From assembly GCF_004362745.1 (NCBI RefSeq), contig NZ_SNXY01000009.1, positions 310,001-374,000 of the forward strand: 64,000 bases of DNA, read 5' to 3'. Origin of the DNA: Oharaeibacter diazotrophicus. Lineage in GTDB: Bacteria > Pseudomonadota > Alphaproteobacteria > Rhizobiales > Pleomorphomonadaceae. The notes beneath the pieces are model-generated. The model made no database searches. It saw only the letters and a list, made by a program, of their open reading frames with translations, and was not told the origin of the DNA. Every line of letters begins with the position of its first letter. Within the stretch, counting starts at the first letter, position 1. A program made the translations under genes and the position numbers. Below, one piece after another: positions 42,957 to 52,091 of this stretch.

Positions 42957-43835
42957 ATGCCGTCCTTTTCGCTGCCGCCGTCCCATCTCGCGCTCGCCCT
43001 CGCGGTCGTCGCGGTGTGGGGATCGAACTTCGTCGTGATCCGGCTCGGGCTCGACGTGCTGCCGCCGCTGCTGTTCGCGGCGCTGCGCTTCACCTTCGCC
43101 GCCCTGCCCGCGGTGTTCTTCCTCCGGCGGCCGGCCGTGCCGTGGCGCCATCTCGCCGCCTACGGCGTGCTGATCGGCGCCGGACAGTTCGGGCTGCTGT
43201 TCATCGCCATGGACGGCTCGATCTCGCCGGGGCTCGCCTCGCTGGTGGTCCAGATCCAGGTGTTCTTCACGATCTTCCTGTCGATGGGCCTCTCCGGCGA
43301 GCGGGTCCGGCCGCGGCAGTGGGCGGCGCTCGGCCTCGCCACTGCCGGGATCGCGGTGATCGCCCTCCACGTCGACCACGCGACGACGCCGCTCGGCCTC
43401 GCCCTGGTGATCGCGGCCGCGGCGTCCTGGGCCGGCGGCAACATGGTGGCGCGGGCGGGCGGACCGGTGAACATGGTGGCCTACGTCGCCTGGGCGAGCC
43501 TGTTCTCCGCGCCGCCGCTGTTCGCCGCCGCGCTCGTCTTCGAGGGTCCGGGCGAACTCGGCCGCGGCCTCGCCGCGGCCGGCGCCGGCACCTGGGCCGC
43601 CGTGCTCTGGCAGTCGGTCGGCAACAGCCTGTTCGGTTACGCCGCCTGGGCCTGGCTGCTCGCCCGCCATCCGGCCGCCGAGGTGACGCCGACGGCGCTG
43701 ATGGTGCCGGTGTTCGGCCTCGGCACCGCCGCCCTCGTGCTCGGCGAGCCGTTGCCGGCCTGGAAGCTCGAGGCGGCGGCGCTGGTGATCGCGGGCCTCG
43801 CCGTCGGCCTGTCGCGGCCTCGGGCGCGCGGCTGA
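42957..43835 (+). CDS. EamA family (DMT superfamily) transporter, YdeD-like
   Basis: 292 residues, ten membrane segments, ATG at 42957. SHLALALAVVAVWGSNFVVI, RFTFAALPAVFFLRRPAVPW and SPGLASLVVQIQVFFTIFLS align with the EamA/YdeD exporter that moves cysteine and O-acetylserine out of E. coli. The two EamA halves are separated near residue 140. The substrate here is an inference from the subfamily. The longer open frame upstream is not supported. Confidence 0.85.
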   Translation: MPSFSLPPSHLALALAVVAVWGSNFVVIRLGLDVLPPLLFAALRFTFAALPAVFFLRRPAVPWRHLAAYGVLIGAGQFGLLFIAMDGSISPGLASLVVQIQVFFTIFLSMGLSGERVRPRQWAALGLATAGIAVIALHVDHATTPLGLALVIAAAASWAGGNMVARAGGPVNMVAYVAWASLFSAPPLFAAALVFEGPGELGRGLAAAGAGTWAAVLWQSVGNSLFGYAAWAWLLARHPAAEVTPTALMVPVFGLGTAALVLGEPLPAWKLEAAALVIAGLAVGLSRPRARG

Positions 43836-43856
43836 GGGCCACCCCGTACGGCAGAC

Positions 43857-43883
43857 GGCCCCGTCCTCGGGGAGGACAGGGCC
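43857..43883 (+). terminator. Hairpin terminator of the EamA gene
   Basis: GGCCC-C-GTCCTC pairs with GAGGAC-A-GGGCC around a GGG loop, 22 bases after the stop codon: 11 pairs with one C-A mismatch. No T tract follows. Confidence 0.5.
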
Positions 43884-43899
43884 GCGGGTGGTTTCGGAG

Positions 43900-43986
43900 C
43901 CGGTGGGGCGGCGGAGGCGCCGCCCTCTGTCCGGTGGGGCGGCGGAGGCGCCGCCCTCTGTCCGGTGGGGCGGCGGAGGCGCCGCC
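43900..43986. repeat. 31-base tandem repeat, 2.8 copies, each a hairpin
   Basis: The unit starts CCGGTGGGGCGGCGGAGGCG and ends CCGCCCTCTGT. Copies lie at 43900-43930, 43931-43961 and 43962-43986 (partial) and are identical over shared bases. Each contains GGCGGCG-GAGG-CGCCGCC, so three equal hairpins stand in a row between two convergent genes. Exact identity suggests recent expansion by slippage. Confidence 0.85.
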
Positions 43987-44003
43987 CCGGGAGTGGATCC
44001 CGA

Positions 44004-45185
44004 TCAGAAGGTGTTGCAGCTGGCGGCGCCGTGCTGGGCCTTGGCGGAGTTGCAGACCACGTTGAACAGGCCGGTGATGTTGTTGCTGTTGTTGTAGCCG
44101 GTCGTGCTCGAGGCGCCCTGGATCTTGTAGACGTCGCTGATGTAGCCCCAGGAGGTCACGCCGAAGACGTAGTTGCGGGCGGTCCACAGACCCTTGTTGG
44201 TGGTGCTGTCGGAGAGGTAGCCGAGGTTGGCGACGTGCGGGCCACCCGAAGAGCCCCCCTGCATGCCCGAGCCGTAGTAGTAGTCGGTGTTGTTGCGGTT
44301 GGTCTCGAGGTGCATGCCCATCGTCATGTAGGCGCCGCTGTAGTAGTTGCCGGGGTAGCCGAGGCCGGTCAGCTCCCAGTAGCTCTGCAGGCAGTAGGAG
44401 TAGCAGAGACCCATCCAGCCGGTGTAGGCGCCGATCTCGTTGGCGGTGCCGACGCGCTTGCCGAGCGTGACCATGGCCACGTCGTAGCCCTTCATGATGG
44501 CGCCTTCGTTGTACCAGCCGACCGTGGTGGTGAGCTTGGTGGCCCAGGCGTAGCCGTAGGGCATGGTGCCGTTCTGCTCGGCCGGGACGAAGTAGCCCGA
44601 GCGGATCCAGCCGCTCGCCCGGCCGATGCCCGGCTTGTCGCCGCCCTGGTGGACGCAGTGGCCGGCGGTGATGATGATCGACTTCGAGATCAGCGAGGCC
44701 GAGCAGTACTTGTTCTGGCCGGCGGCGTTGGTGAAGTGGAACACGCCGGTGGTCGAGAACGGGTAGGCGGCGGTGGCGTTCGTCGGCACCAGCATGTCGG
44801 TGTAGTGGTAGATCGTGTTCTGGTTGGTGCCGGAGCCGAACGGGTTCTGGCCGTAGTTCTCGGGGGCGGAGACGTCGGGCAGACGCTTCGGGCCGGCCTT
44901 GAGGTCGAGGGCGGCGGAGATCGTCGGGCGGGCGCCGTCGACCATCTTCGGGCTCTTCAGCACGCTGCCGACGGCGTCCGGAGCGGCGAACACGGACTTC
45001 GGCAGGCTGGTGGCGAGCTGCTCGGCCGGCTGCGACAGCGCGGCGTCGGCGGCGACCGCGGCGCGGTCGGCACCCGCCGGGGCGGGGGCGAGCGACTTGG
45101 CGGGGACGGCGAAGGCGGCGACGGAGGAGATGGCGACGACGGCGGCGGCGGAGGTCACGGTCGCGACGATACGGGAGCGGGTCAT
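44004..45185 (-). CDS. Exported trypsin-like serine protease (S1 family)
   Basis: 393 residues from the ATG at 45185. The signal peptide (RIVATVTSAAAVVAISSVAA) and a propeptide-like stretch up to about residue 110 precede the protease domain. The triad is H176 in IIITAGHCVHQ, D235 in GYDVAMVTLG and S313 in GGSSGGP. The domain is rich in Tyr, Asn and Gly and has several cysteines (CYSYC, NVVCNSA, ASCNTF). It resembles V8/glutamyl endopeptidase-type secreted proteases. Composition differs from its neighbours, with less Ala/Arg and more Asn/Thr/Tyr. Confidence 0.87.
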   Translation of the reverse strand: MTRSRIVATVTSAAAVVAISSVAAFAVPAKSLAPAPAGADRAAVAADAALSQPAEQLATSLPKSVFAAPDAVGSVLKSPKMVDGARPTISAALDLKAGPKRLPDVSAPENYGQNPFGSGTNQNTIYHYTDMLVPTNATAAYPFSTTGVFHFTNAAGQNKYCSASLISKSIIITAGHCVHQGGDKPGIGRASGWIRSGYFVPAEQNGTMPYGYAWATKLTTTVGWYNEGAIMKGYDVAMVTLGKRVGTANEIGAYTGWMGLCYSYCLQSYWELTGLGYPGNYYSGAYMTMGMHLETNRNNTDYYYGSGMQGGSSGGPHVANLGYLSDSTTNKGLWTARNYVFGVTSWGYISDVYKIQGASSTTGYNNSNNITGLFNVVCNSAKAQHGAASCNTF

Positions 45186-45317
45186 GGCGGTCTTCCCTGG
45201 GTTTCGAGCGGCTGTTCGATCTCTGGGGTGCGGTTGAGCGTTCCGCACCTGCCCTCACGTTACGGTCCGCTTTTCGCCGCCTTTTCGCCCCGTCGGAGCC
45301 GCCACCGGAAAATCTCG

Positions 45318-45380
45318 AAAAAAAAGATCCGCCCCCCTGGAAACGACCCCGCCCCGGACGCGCGGGGCGCCCGGGGCGGG
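45318..45380 (-). terminator. Terminator of the glycine cleavage operon
   Basis: CCCGCCCCGG (45348-45357) pairs with CCGGGGCGGG (45371-45380), 36 bases after the gcvPB stop on the minus strand. A run of eight T residues (complement of 45318-45325) follows about 22 bases later. The distance from stem to T run is long for a classic terminator. Confidence 0.55.
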
Positions 45381-45415
45381 AAGAGCAGGTTCACGATCGA
45401 AGTGGTCGAGGCGGA

Positions 45416-46993
45416 TCACTCCGCCGCAGCGCGCTCCTCCTTCGGCGGCGTCCAGGTCAGCCGCGGCTGGCGGGCGGCGCGGGTCTCGTCGACGCGCTTC
45501 CTCGGTGCGAACACCGGGGCGGCCTTGAAGAAGGCGGCGTCTCCGGCGCGCGCCCGCTCGGCGAGGGCGCGCATGGCGTCCACGAACTGGTCGAGGCTCG
45601 CCTTCGATTCCGACTCGGTCGGCTCGATGAGGAGCGCGCCGTGGACGACCAGCGGGAAGTACATGGTCATCGGGTGGTAGCCCTCGTCGATCATCGCCTT
45701 GGCGAAGTCGAGCGTGGTCACGCCGGTGCCCTCCAGGAAGCGGTCGTCGAACAGCGCCTCGTGCATCGCCGGCCGGTCCGGGAAGGCGACCGACATGACG
45801 TCGCCGAGCCGGGCCTTGACGTAGTTGGCGGCCAGCACGGCGTCCTCGGAGGCGCGGCGCATGCCGTCGGCGCCGTGGCTCAGCATGTAGGCGAGCGCGC
45901 GCACGAACATGCCCATCTGGCCGTGGAAGGCGGTGACGCGGCCGAAGGGCGTCGCGGTGCCGGCGGCCTGCCTGCGGGTCTCGACGAACTCGGCGGCGCC
46001 GTCCTCGCCGAAGCGCACGAAGGGCACCGGCGCGAAGGCCGCCAGCCGCTCGGACAGCACCACCGGGCCGGCACCCGGACCGCCGCCGCCGTGGGGCGTC
46101 GAGAAGGTCTTGTGCAGGTTGATGTGCATGGCGTCGACGCCGAGGTCGCCGGGGCGGACCTTGCCGACGATGGCGTTGAAGTTGGCGCCGTCGGCATAGA
46201 AGTAGGCGCCGGCCGCGTGGACCGCGTCGGCGATGGCGACGACGTCGCGCTCGAACAGGCCGCAGGTGTTCGGGTTGGTCAGCATGATCGCCGCCACCTC
46301 GGGCCCGAGGCGCTTCCTGACCTCTTCGGGATCGACGGTGCCGTCGGCGCGGGCGGGCACCGGCACCACCTTGAAGCCGAGCAGCGCGGCGGTGGCCGGA
46401 TTGGTGCCGTGGGCGGATTCGGGCACCAGCACGACGTCGCGGGTCTCGCCGCGGGCGGCGATCGCCGCCTTGATCGCGGCCATGCCGCACATCTCGCCAT
46501 GGGCGCCCGCCTTCGGGCTCATGGCGACCGTGGCCATGCCGGTGAGTTCGAGCAGCCAGCGGCCGAGCTCGGCGATCAGCGCCACCGCGCCCGGCACCGT
46601 GGAGAGCGGCTGCAGCGGGTGGATGTCGGCGAAGCCCGGCAGCCGCACCATCTTCTCGTTGAGGCGCGGGTTGTGCTTCATGGTGCAGGACCCGAGCGGG
46701 TAGAGCCCGAGGTCGATGGCGTAGTTCTGGCGGGAGAGGCGCACGTAGTGGCGCATCGCCTCCGGCTCGGTCAGGCCGGGCAGGCCGATCGGGGCCTTGC
46801 GGACGTGGGATCCGAGGCGCGGGACGAAGTCACCGGCGTCCTCGACGTCGACGCCGGTGGCGTCGAGCCGGCCGACCTCGAACAGCAGCGCCTCCTCGAT
46901 GGCGAGGCCGCGGTTGCCGGTGGTGGTGGTCTTCTCGGCGTTCGAGACGGCGAGCACGGGCGCGGACGGGCGGCCCTGACTGTTCATGGTCAT
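45416..46993 (-). CDS. gcvPB: Glycine dehydrogenase (decarboxylating) subunit 2 (P-protein beta)
   Basis: 525 residues, ATG at 46993 (a second ATG two codons on). PLP lysine K295 in MHINLHKTFSTPHGGGGPGA; LGLYPLGSCTMKHNPRLNEK and AMSPKAGAHGEMCGMAAIKA are family signatures. With subunit 1 it forms the split P-protein that decarboxylates glycine and transfers the aminomethyl group to GcvH. It lies 193 bases from gcvPA, a gap filled by two palindromic repeats. Last gene of the operon. Confidence 0.96.
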   Translation of the reverse strand: MTMNSQGRPSAPVLAVSNAEKTTTTGNRGLAIEEALLFEVGRLDATGVDVEDAGDFVPRLGSHVRKAPIGLPGLTEPEAMRHYVRLSRQNYAIDLGLYPLGSCTMKHNPRLNEKMVRLPGFADIHPLQPLSTVPGAVALIAELGRWLLELTGMATVAMSPKAGAHGEMCGMAAIKAAIAARGETRDVVLVPESAHGTNPATAALLGFKVVPVPARADGTVDPEEVRKRLGPEVAAIMLTNPNTCGLFERDVVAIADAVHAAGAYFYADGANFNAIVGKVRPGDLGVDAMHINLHKTFSTPHGGGGPGAGPVVLSERLAAFAPVPFVRFGEDGAAEFVETRRQAAGTATPFGRVTAFHGQMGMFVRALAYMLSHGADGMRRASEDAVLAANYVKARLGDVMSVAFPDRPAMHEALFDDRFLEGTGVTTLDFAKAMIDEGYHPMTMYFPLVVHGALLIEPTESESKASLDQFVDAMRALAERARAGDAAFFKAAPVFAPRKRVDETRAARQPRLTWTPPKEERAAAE

Positions 46994-47043
46994 GCGGATG
47001 CTCCGCGGGAGATCGGAATTGAAGGATGCAGGTGACGACCTGA

Positions 47044-47086
47044 CCCTCCCCTCGTGGGAGGGTCGGCGCGAAGCGCCGGGGAGGGT
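47044..47086. repeat. Dispersed GC palindromic repeat, copy B (gcvPA-gcvPB gap)
   Basis: CCCTCCCCTCGTGGGAGGGT, then CGGCGCGAAGCGCCGGGGAG and GGT, the same plan as copy A at 42571-42616 with a one-base shorter stem and a GGCGCGAAGCGCC inner hairpin. It lies in opposite orientation to copy C, 30 bases away. Confidence 0.65.
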
Positions 47087-47115
47087 CGCCGGGCACGGGC
47101 GACGAACGTCGGCGT

Positions 47116-47166
47116 CACCCCACCCCGGAACGCTACGCGTTCCGCCCCTCCCCGCGAGGGGGAGGG
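47116..47166. repeat. Dispersed GC palindromic repeat, copy C, inverted
   Basis: Read on the minus strand it begins CCCTCCCCCTCGCGGGGAGG and ends GGGGTGGGGTG, matching copies A and B. The middle is GGAACGCTACGCGTTCC, a perfect inner hairpin. Copies B and C form an inverted pair filling most of the gap between gcvPA and gcvPB. Confidence 0.65.
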
Positions 47167-47186
47167 TAGAAGTGGCGCCGCGTCCC

Positions 47187-48533
47187 TCATCCCAGCACCT
47201 CCGCGAGTGCGACGGCGAAGGCCTCGCGATCCTCGTCGGTGTTCACCTCGGTCGAGGCGACCACCAGGAGGTCGTCGAGATGCGGGTGCTTGGGCTCGAG
47301 GCGACGGGCCGGCACGCCGGCGAGGACGCCCTTGGCGGCGAGGGCCTCGACCACGTCGGCGGCGTTCTTCGGCAGCCGCAGGGTGAACTCGTTGAAGAAG
47401 GTGTCGTTCAGCACCGCGACGCCCGGCACGGCCGCCAGCCGGTCGGCGAGCTTCACCGCGTTGGCATGGTTGACTCGGGCGAGGCGCGTCAGGCCGGTCT
47501 GACCCAGCAGCGACAGGTGGATCGAAAAGGCGAGCGAGCAGAGGCCCGCGTTGGTGCAGATGTTCGACGTCGCCTTGTCGCGGCGGATGTGCTGCTCGCG
47601 GGTCGAGAGCGTCAGCACGAAGGCGCGCTTGCCGTCGGCGTCGACGGTCTCGCCGCAGAGCCTGCCCGGCATCTGGCGGACGTATTTGTCGCGGGTGGCG
47701 AACAGGCCGACGTAGGGGCCGCCGAAGGTCAGCGGATTGCCGAGCGACTGGCCCTCGCCGACCACGATATCGGCCCCTTGCGCGCCCGGCGGCTCGATCA
47801 GGCCGAGCGAGACCACCTCGGTGAACACCGCCACCAGCAGCGCTCCGACCGCGTGGGCCTTCTCGGCGATCGGCTTCAGGTCGATCAGGTGGCCGTAGAA
47901 GGACGGCGACTGCACGACGACGCAGGAGGTCTCGCCGTCGATGCGGGCGAGGATGTCCTCGGTGCCGGTCGGATCGGGGTCGAGCGTGTCGACGGCGAAG
48001 CCGGCGAGCTCGGTGGTGGTGCGGGTGACGCCGCGGTAGTGCGGGTGCAGGCCGCCGGAGACCACGGCCTTGGAGCGCCGGGTGATCCGGTGCGCCATCA
48101 GCACCGCCTCGGCGGTGGCGGTCGAGCCGTCGTACATGGAGGCGTTGGCGACGTCCATGCCGGTGAGGCGGGCGACCTGGGTCTGGAACTCGAACAGATA
48201 TTGCAGCGTGCCCTGGGCGATCTCGGCCTGGTAGGGCGTGTAGGAGGTCAGGAACTCCGAGCGCTGGATCAGGTGGTCGACCGTCGCCGGCACGTGGTGC
48301 CGGTAGGCGCCGGCGCCGACGAAGAAGGGCACCGCGCCGGCGGCGACGTTCTTCGCGGCCATCGCCGCGAGGTGGCGCTCGACGGCGATCTCGGACTTGG
48401 CGGTCGGCAGCGCGACGAGGCGGTCGAGCAGCTTGTCGGCGGGCACGTCGGCGAACAGGGCGTCGACGTGCGAGACGCCGATCGTCCGGAGCATCGCCTG
48501 CCGGTCGTGGTCGGCGAGAGGGAGGTAGCGCAT
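47187..48533 (-). CDS. gcvPA: Glycine dehydrogenase (decarboxylating) subunit 1 (P-protein alpha)
   Basis: 448 residues, ATG at 48533. [20 protein letters not shown] at the start, [40 protein letters not shown] and [20 protein letters not shown] are typical of the GcvPA subunit, which lacks the PLP lysine. The split P-protein (two genes) is the less common form; many alphaproteobacteria carry a single gcvP. It lies 11 bases downstream of gcvH. Confidence 0.96.
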   Translation of the reverse strand: MRYLPLADHDRQAMLRTIGVSHVDALFADVPADKLLDRLVALPTAKSEIAVERHLAAMAAKNVAAGAVPFFVGAGAYRHHVPATVDHLIQRSEFLTSYTPYQAEIAQGTLQYLFEFQTQVARLTGMDVANASMYDGSTATAEAVLMAHRITRRSKAVVSGGLHPHYRGVTRTTTELAGFAVDTLDPDPTGTEDILARIDGETSCVVVQSPSFYGHLIDLKPIAEKAHAVGALLVAVFTEVVSLGLIEPPGAQGADIVVGEGQSLGNPLTFGGPYVGLFATRDKYVRQMPGRLCGETVDADGKRAFVLTLSTREQHIRRDKATSNICTNAGLCSLAFSIHLSLLGQTGLTRLARVNHANAVKLADRLAAVPGVAVLNDTFFNEFTLRLPKNAADVVEALAAKGVLAGVPARRLEPKHPHLDDLLVVASTEVNTDEDREAFAVALAEVLG

Positions 48534-48544
48534 GGCGGCGAGCC

Positions 48545-48916
48545 TCAGAGCGTGTCGACGAAGGCGCGGTAGGCGGCCTCGTCCATCAGCGCGTCGAGTT
48601 CGCCGGCGTCGGCGAGCTTCAGCTTGAAGAACCAGCCGGCGTCCTCGGGCGACTCGTTGACGGTCGCGGGAGCGTCGGCGAGGGCGCCGTTGGCCTCGAC
48701 CACGGTGCCCGAGGCCGGGGCGTAGACCTCGCTCGCGGCCTTGACGCTCTCGACCACCGCCGCTTCGCCGCCCTTGGCGAGCGTGCGGCCGACCTCGGGA
48801 ACCTCGACGTAGACCACGTCGCCGAGCTGGGCCTGGGCGTAGTCGGTGATGCCGACGGTGGCGACGTCGCCGTCGACGGACAGCCACTCGTGGTCCTCGG
48901 TGAAGTACTTCGCCAT
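48545..48916 (-). CDS. gcvH: Glycine cleavage system H protein
   Basis: 123 residues, ATG at 48916 behind AAGGTGAG. The lipoylated lysine is K59 in [19 protein letters not shown]. It carries the aminomethyl group between the P, T and L proteins. The start [20 protein letters not shown] is canonical. A 164-base gap separates it from gcvT, long enough for an internal promoter, though none was identified. Confidence 0.97.
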   Translation of the reverse strand: MAKYFTEDHEWLSVDGDVATVGITDYAQAQLGDVVYVEVPEVGRTLAKGGEAAVVESVKAASEVYAPASGTVVEANGALADAPATVNESPEDAGWFFKLKLADAGELDALMDEAAYRAFVDTL

Positions 48917-49080
48917 GGGGGTGCTCACCTTCCGATTCAGGGTGAATTCGTTAACCTTGCCGGTGCATCCTGGAGTCGTGCGATCGAAGCGGCACGTTTC
49001 CACCGCCTCGAAACCGATTCCGATTCCCGTTCCAAACCTCTGGTCCCGCACGACGATTGCGCGGGAATTAAAGTGCTTTC

Positions 49081-50244
49081 TCAGCGACCGCGATAGAAGC
49101 GCGCCGGCACGAAGGGCAGCGCGACGACCTCGGCCGGCAGCGGCTTGCCGCGCACGACGAGGGTGACGCGAGTGCCCGGCGCGGCGTGGCCGGCCGCGAC
49201 GTAGCCCATCGCGACAGGGCCGCCGACCGTCGGGCCGAAGCCGCCGGATGTCACGACGCCGATCGGCGTGCCGTCGGCGGCCTGGATCTCGGTGCCCTCG
49301 CGCGCCGGGGCGCGGCCCTCGGGACGGATGCCGACGCGAAGACGCGGCGCACCGTCGCGGATCTGCTGCTGCACGATGTCGGCGCCCGGGAAGCCGCCCT
49401 CCTCGCGCCGCCGCTTCTGGATCGACCAGACGAGGCCGGCCTCGACCGGCGTCGTGCCGGTGTCGAGGTCGTGACCGTAGAGGCAGAGACCGCCCTCGAG
49501 CCGCAGCGAATCGCGGGCGCCGAGGCCGACCGGCGCGACGTCGGAGTCGGCGACGAGCGCGCGCCAGAGCGCGACGACGTCGTTCTCGGCCACCGAGATC
49601 TCGAAGCCGTCCTCGCCGGTGTAGCCGGAGCGCGAGACGTGGACGTCGATGCCGGCGAGCCGGGTCGGGCCGGCGCTCATGAAAGGCCAGTCGGCGACCG
49701 CCGCGCCGAGACGGACCATGACGTCGACCGCCTTCGGGCCCTGCAGCGCCAAGAGCGCGCGGTCGTCGGCCGTGACGAGCGTGACGCCCGCCGGCAGCCG
49801 GGCGGCGAGGTGGGCGTAGTCGTCGGCCTTGCGGGCGGCGTTGACGACCAGCATCAGCACGCCGTCCTCGGCCGGATCGGCCGGGCGGTGCACCATCAGG
49901 TCGTCGAGGATGCCGGCGTTCCCGTCGAGGAACTGGGTGTAGCGCTGGCGTCCGGGGGAAAGGTTCAGGATGTCGGCCGGTACCAGCGCCTCGAGCGCAA
50001 GGGCCGTGGTCGCGTGGTCGGGGCCGACGAGGCGGGCCTGGCCCATGTGCGAGACGTCGAACAGTCCGGCGGCGGCGCGGGTGTGCTGGTGCTCGGCGAT
50101 GATGCCGGCATATTGCACCGGCATCAGGTACCCGGCGAAGGGCACCATCTTGGCGCCGAGGGCGACGTGTTCGTCGTAGAGGGGGGTCTTCAGCGGCGCC
50201 GCCTCGATGACGACGGGGTCGGCGGTCTCGGCCGCACGGCTCAT
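49081..50244 (-). CDS. gcvT: Aminomethyltransferase (glycine cleavage T protein)
   Basis: 387 residues, ATG at 50244 behind [44 protein letters not shown] and [20 protein letters not shown] are conserved folate-binding regions, and [20 protein letters not shown] completes the T-protein pattern. It transfers the methylene group to tetrahydrofolate and releases ammonia. First gene of the operon, directly behind the tandem glycine riboswitch. Confidence 0.96.
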   Translation of the reverse strand: MSRAAETADPVVIEAAPLKTPLYDEHVALGAKMVPFAGYLMPVQYAGIIAEHQHTRAAAGLFDVSHMGQARLVGPDHATTALALEALVPADILNLSPGRQRYTQFLDGNAGILDDLMVHRPADPAEDGVLMLVVNAARKADDYAHLAARLPAGVTLVTADDRALLALQGPKAVDVMVRLGAAVADWPFMSAGPTRLAGIDVHVSRSGYTGEDGFEISVAENDVVALWRALVADSDVAPVGLGARDSLRLEGGLCLYGHDLDTGTTPVEAGLVWSIQKRRREEGGFPGADIVQQQIRDGAPRLRVGIRPEGRAPAREGTEIQAADGTPIGVVTSGGFGPTVGGPVAMGYVAAGHAAPGTRVTLVVRGKPLPAEVVALPFVPARFYRGR

Positions 50245-50805
50245 GGACAGGCTCCTCGGCGGGCGTGGCCGCGGATTCCGGGACCGGAGATCCGCGCGCC
50301 CCCTCTGTCAGGAAACCTGAGAGATTTCCCCGCCGCGATCCGGGACGGACCGCATCCGGGTTACTCCTTCGGTGAGCGGGGCGATCCCGTCGGATCGGCC
50401 GCTGCTTTCCAGAGCGTCGCTCGCCGCGAGCGGTCCTTTGGCCTGAGAGTTTCCGGGGCGGTTGCTCCTTCGGCGCCGGCCCCTCGACGAGGCCGGTCTC
50501 TCCCGCGCGGCGTCCATGTCGCACCCTTTCCACCGTGTACGACCGATCACGAGATCGGCCGCGCCGATGATTCCGGGCGCACCATGTCCCCGGGGCGCGA
50601 CCGCCCCGGATGGCCGCACCATGCGGCTTCGTGCCGCCGCGGTCAAGCCCGACGACGGCGCAATCCGCGTCGGAGCGGCGCGATCACGGGACAATCGGAA
50701 GCGATCGCGGCCGACGGGCGCGGGATCGTCCACGCGAGAGCGACGGGACGGCGCGATTTCCCGCCCGTAAGGGGGGATCGTGCCCGCCACGGACCGGAGC
50801 CCGCC
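50245..50805. other. 561-base intergenic region with the gcv leader and promoter zone
   Basis: The left part, 50303-50510, is the tandem glycine riboswitch read on the minus strand. The right part up to 50805 should hold the gcv promoter and, on the plus strand, the promoter of the SH3-like exported protein gene. No clean -35/-10 pair was recognised, and there is no supported coding frame. Confidence 0.55.
50303..50510 (-). promoter_or_regulatory. Tandem glycine riboswitch upstream of gcvT
   Basis: On the minus strand two aptamers follow each other. Aptamer 1 opens GGGAGAGACCGG, then GCCGAAGGAGCAA and GGAAACTCTCAGGC with AAAGGACCG and CTCTGGAAAG. Aptamer 2 repeats with ACCGAAGGAGTAA, GGAAATCTCTCAGG and a final CTGACAGAG. 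These are the conserved core elements of the gcvT glycine riboswitch class. Glycine binding normally switches the gcv operon on. It lies 59 bases upstream of the gcvT start. Confidence 0.95.
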
Positions 50806-51363
50806 TTGATCCGTTCGCCTCTCTTCGCCGCGTTCGCCGCAGTCCTCGCTCCTGCCCTCGGCCCCGTCGCCGCGGCGGCCGCCGAGCCCTGCGCGATCCA
50901 CGCCCACCTCGCCGACGCGGACGGCGTGCCGCTGCGCGCCGCACCCGCCGCCGACGCCGCCGTCCTGTTCGCGATTCCCGGCGCCGACGCCGACGGGATC
51001 ACGCCGGAGTTCCGCGTGCTCGCCGTCGCGGACGGCTTCGCCGAGATCGAGCGCATCGGCTATTCCGATTATGCCGCGAGCGGCGACCGCGACCTGTTCG
51101 CCGGCCGGGGATTCGTGCCGGTCTCGGCGCTCGGCTTCGCCTTCGGCGGGCTCGATCCCGTGCTCCACACGGCACCCGCCGAGGACGCGCCGGCGACCTT
51201 CGACATGATCGGAGAGGTGGACGGACCCGATTCGGTCGTGGTCACGGCGCTCCGGGCCTGCGTCGGCGGGTGGGTCGACGTCGACGTGACCATGCCGGAC
51301 GGCCGCAGCGGCCGCGGCTGGGGCCGCGGCGTCTGCGCCAACCAGGTCTCGACCTGCGGCTGA
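50806..51363 (+). CDS. Exported protein with SH3-like domain(s)
   Basis: 185 residues with a TTG start at 50806, chosen because GGAG lies 7 bases upstream and the signal peptide SPLFAAFAAVLAPALGPVAA follows at once. An SH3b-like repeat is suggested by ADGVPLRAAPAADAAVLFAI with GFAEIERIGYSDYAASGDRD, and a second by PVLHTAPAEDAPATFDMIGE. The final part has paired cysteines (ALRACVGGWVD, RGVCANQVSTCG). It is possibly a periplasmic cell-wall-related protein; the family was not fixed. Confidence 0.7.
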   Translation: MIRSPLFAAFAAVLAPALGPVAAAAAEPCAIHAHLADADGVPLRAAPAADAAVLFAIPGADADGITPEFRVLAVADGFAEIERIGYSDYAASGDRDLFAGRGFVPVSALGFAFGGLDPVLHTAPAEDAPATFDMIGEVDGPDSVVVTALRACVGGWVDVDVTMPDGRSGRGWGRGVCANQVSTCG

Positions 51364-51370
51364 GTCCCGC

Positions 51371-51955
51371 TCAGTTCTTCGCCGGGCCCTCGTCGAAGCC
51401 GACGTAAACGACGTAGTTCGCCTCCGCGGCGGTCGGCGGGATCGTGATACCGTCGACGACCTCGGTCCAGGTGACGCCGGAGCCGCCGGGGGCGATCGTG
51501 GCGGTCACCTTGCGCAGCTGCGAATAGAGCACTTCGTCGCCGTTCTTCACCAGCACCACGCGCAGCGGCAGCGTCGCGGCGCCGGTGGCGCCGTTCGGGC
51601 CGTTGAGCAGGCGGCCGGCGATGCCGACCTTGACCGTCGTGACGCCGGTGGCGCGGTCGGTATGGCACTCGCGGGCGAACTTGGTGATCGAGGCCTGGAA
51701 GCGCACGCCGGTCAGGTCGTTCTCCTTGCCGCGCTCGAAGACGCGGAAGAGCTGGGTGCCGTCGCGGACCTGGACGGGCGGGCACACGGTGACCGCCGCG
51801 TATTTCTCTAGCGCCGCCTGCTCGGCCGCAGGGTCGCGCGCGGCGCCGATCAGCGATGCCGGATCGACGTCCGGCGTGCCCGACGAGCAGCCGGCCAGTC
51901 CGACCGCGACCACGACCAACGCCATGCCCCAAGCCCGAAAACCGTTCGCGATCAT
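51371..51955 (-). CDS. Lipoprotein of unknown function
   Basis: 194 residues, ATG at 51955. The signal ends in a lipobox, VAVGLAGCSSG (LAGC), so lipidation at Cys22 or nearby is likely. Two further cysteines lie in VTVCPPVQVRDG and KFARECHTDRATG. The C-terminal part is strand-rich with LPLRVVLVKNGDEVLYSQLR and EANYVVYVGFDEG. It resembles unannotated outer-membrane or periplasmic lipoproteins of Rhizobiales. Convergent with the SH3-like gene, with 7 bases between. Confidence 0.75.
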   Translation of the reverse strand: MIANGFRAWGMALVVVAVGLAGCSSGTPDVDPASLIGAARDPAAEQAALEKYAAVTVCPPVQVRDGTQLFRVFERGKENDLTGVRFQASITKFARECHTDRATGVTTVKVGIAGRLLNGPNGATGAATLPLRVVLVKNGDEVLYSQLRKVTATIAPGGSGVTWTEVVDGITIPPTAAEANYVVYVGFDEGPAKN

Positions 51956-52091
51956 CAGCCGGTCACCTCCGTCGGCGCCTCAATAGCACGCGTGCGCATG
52001 GTTGACGACTCTCCGAACGCGGTGCGCTCGCTTGACAGGGCCGGGTCCGCCCCCTCATCTCCGGGCGGAAACACGAGCGAGATCGCGCGCC

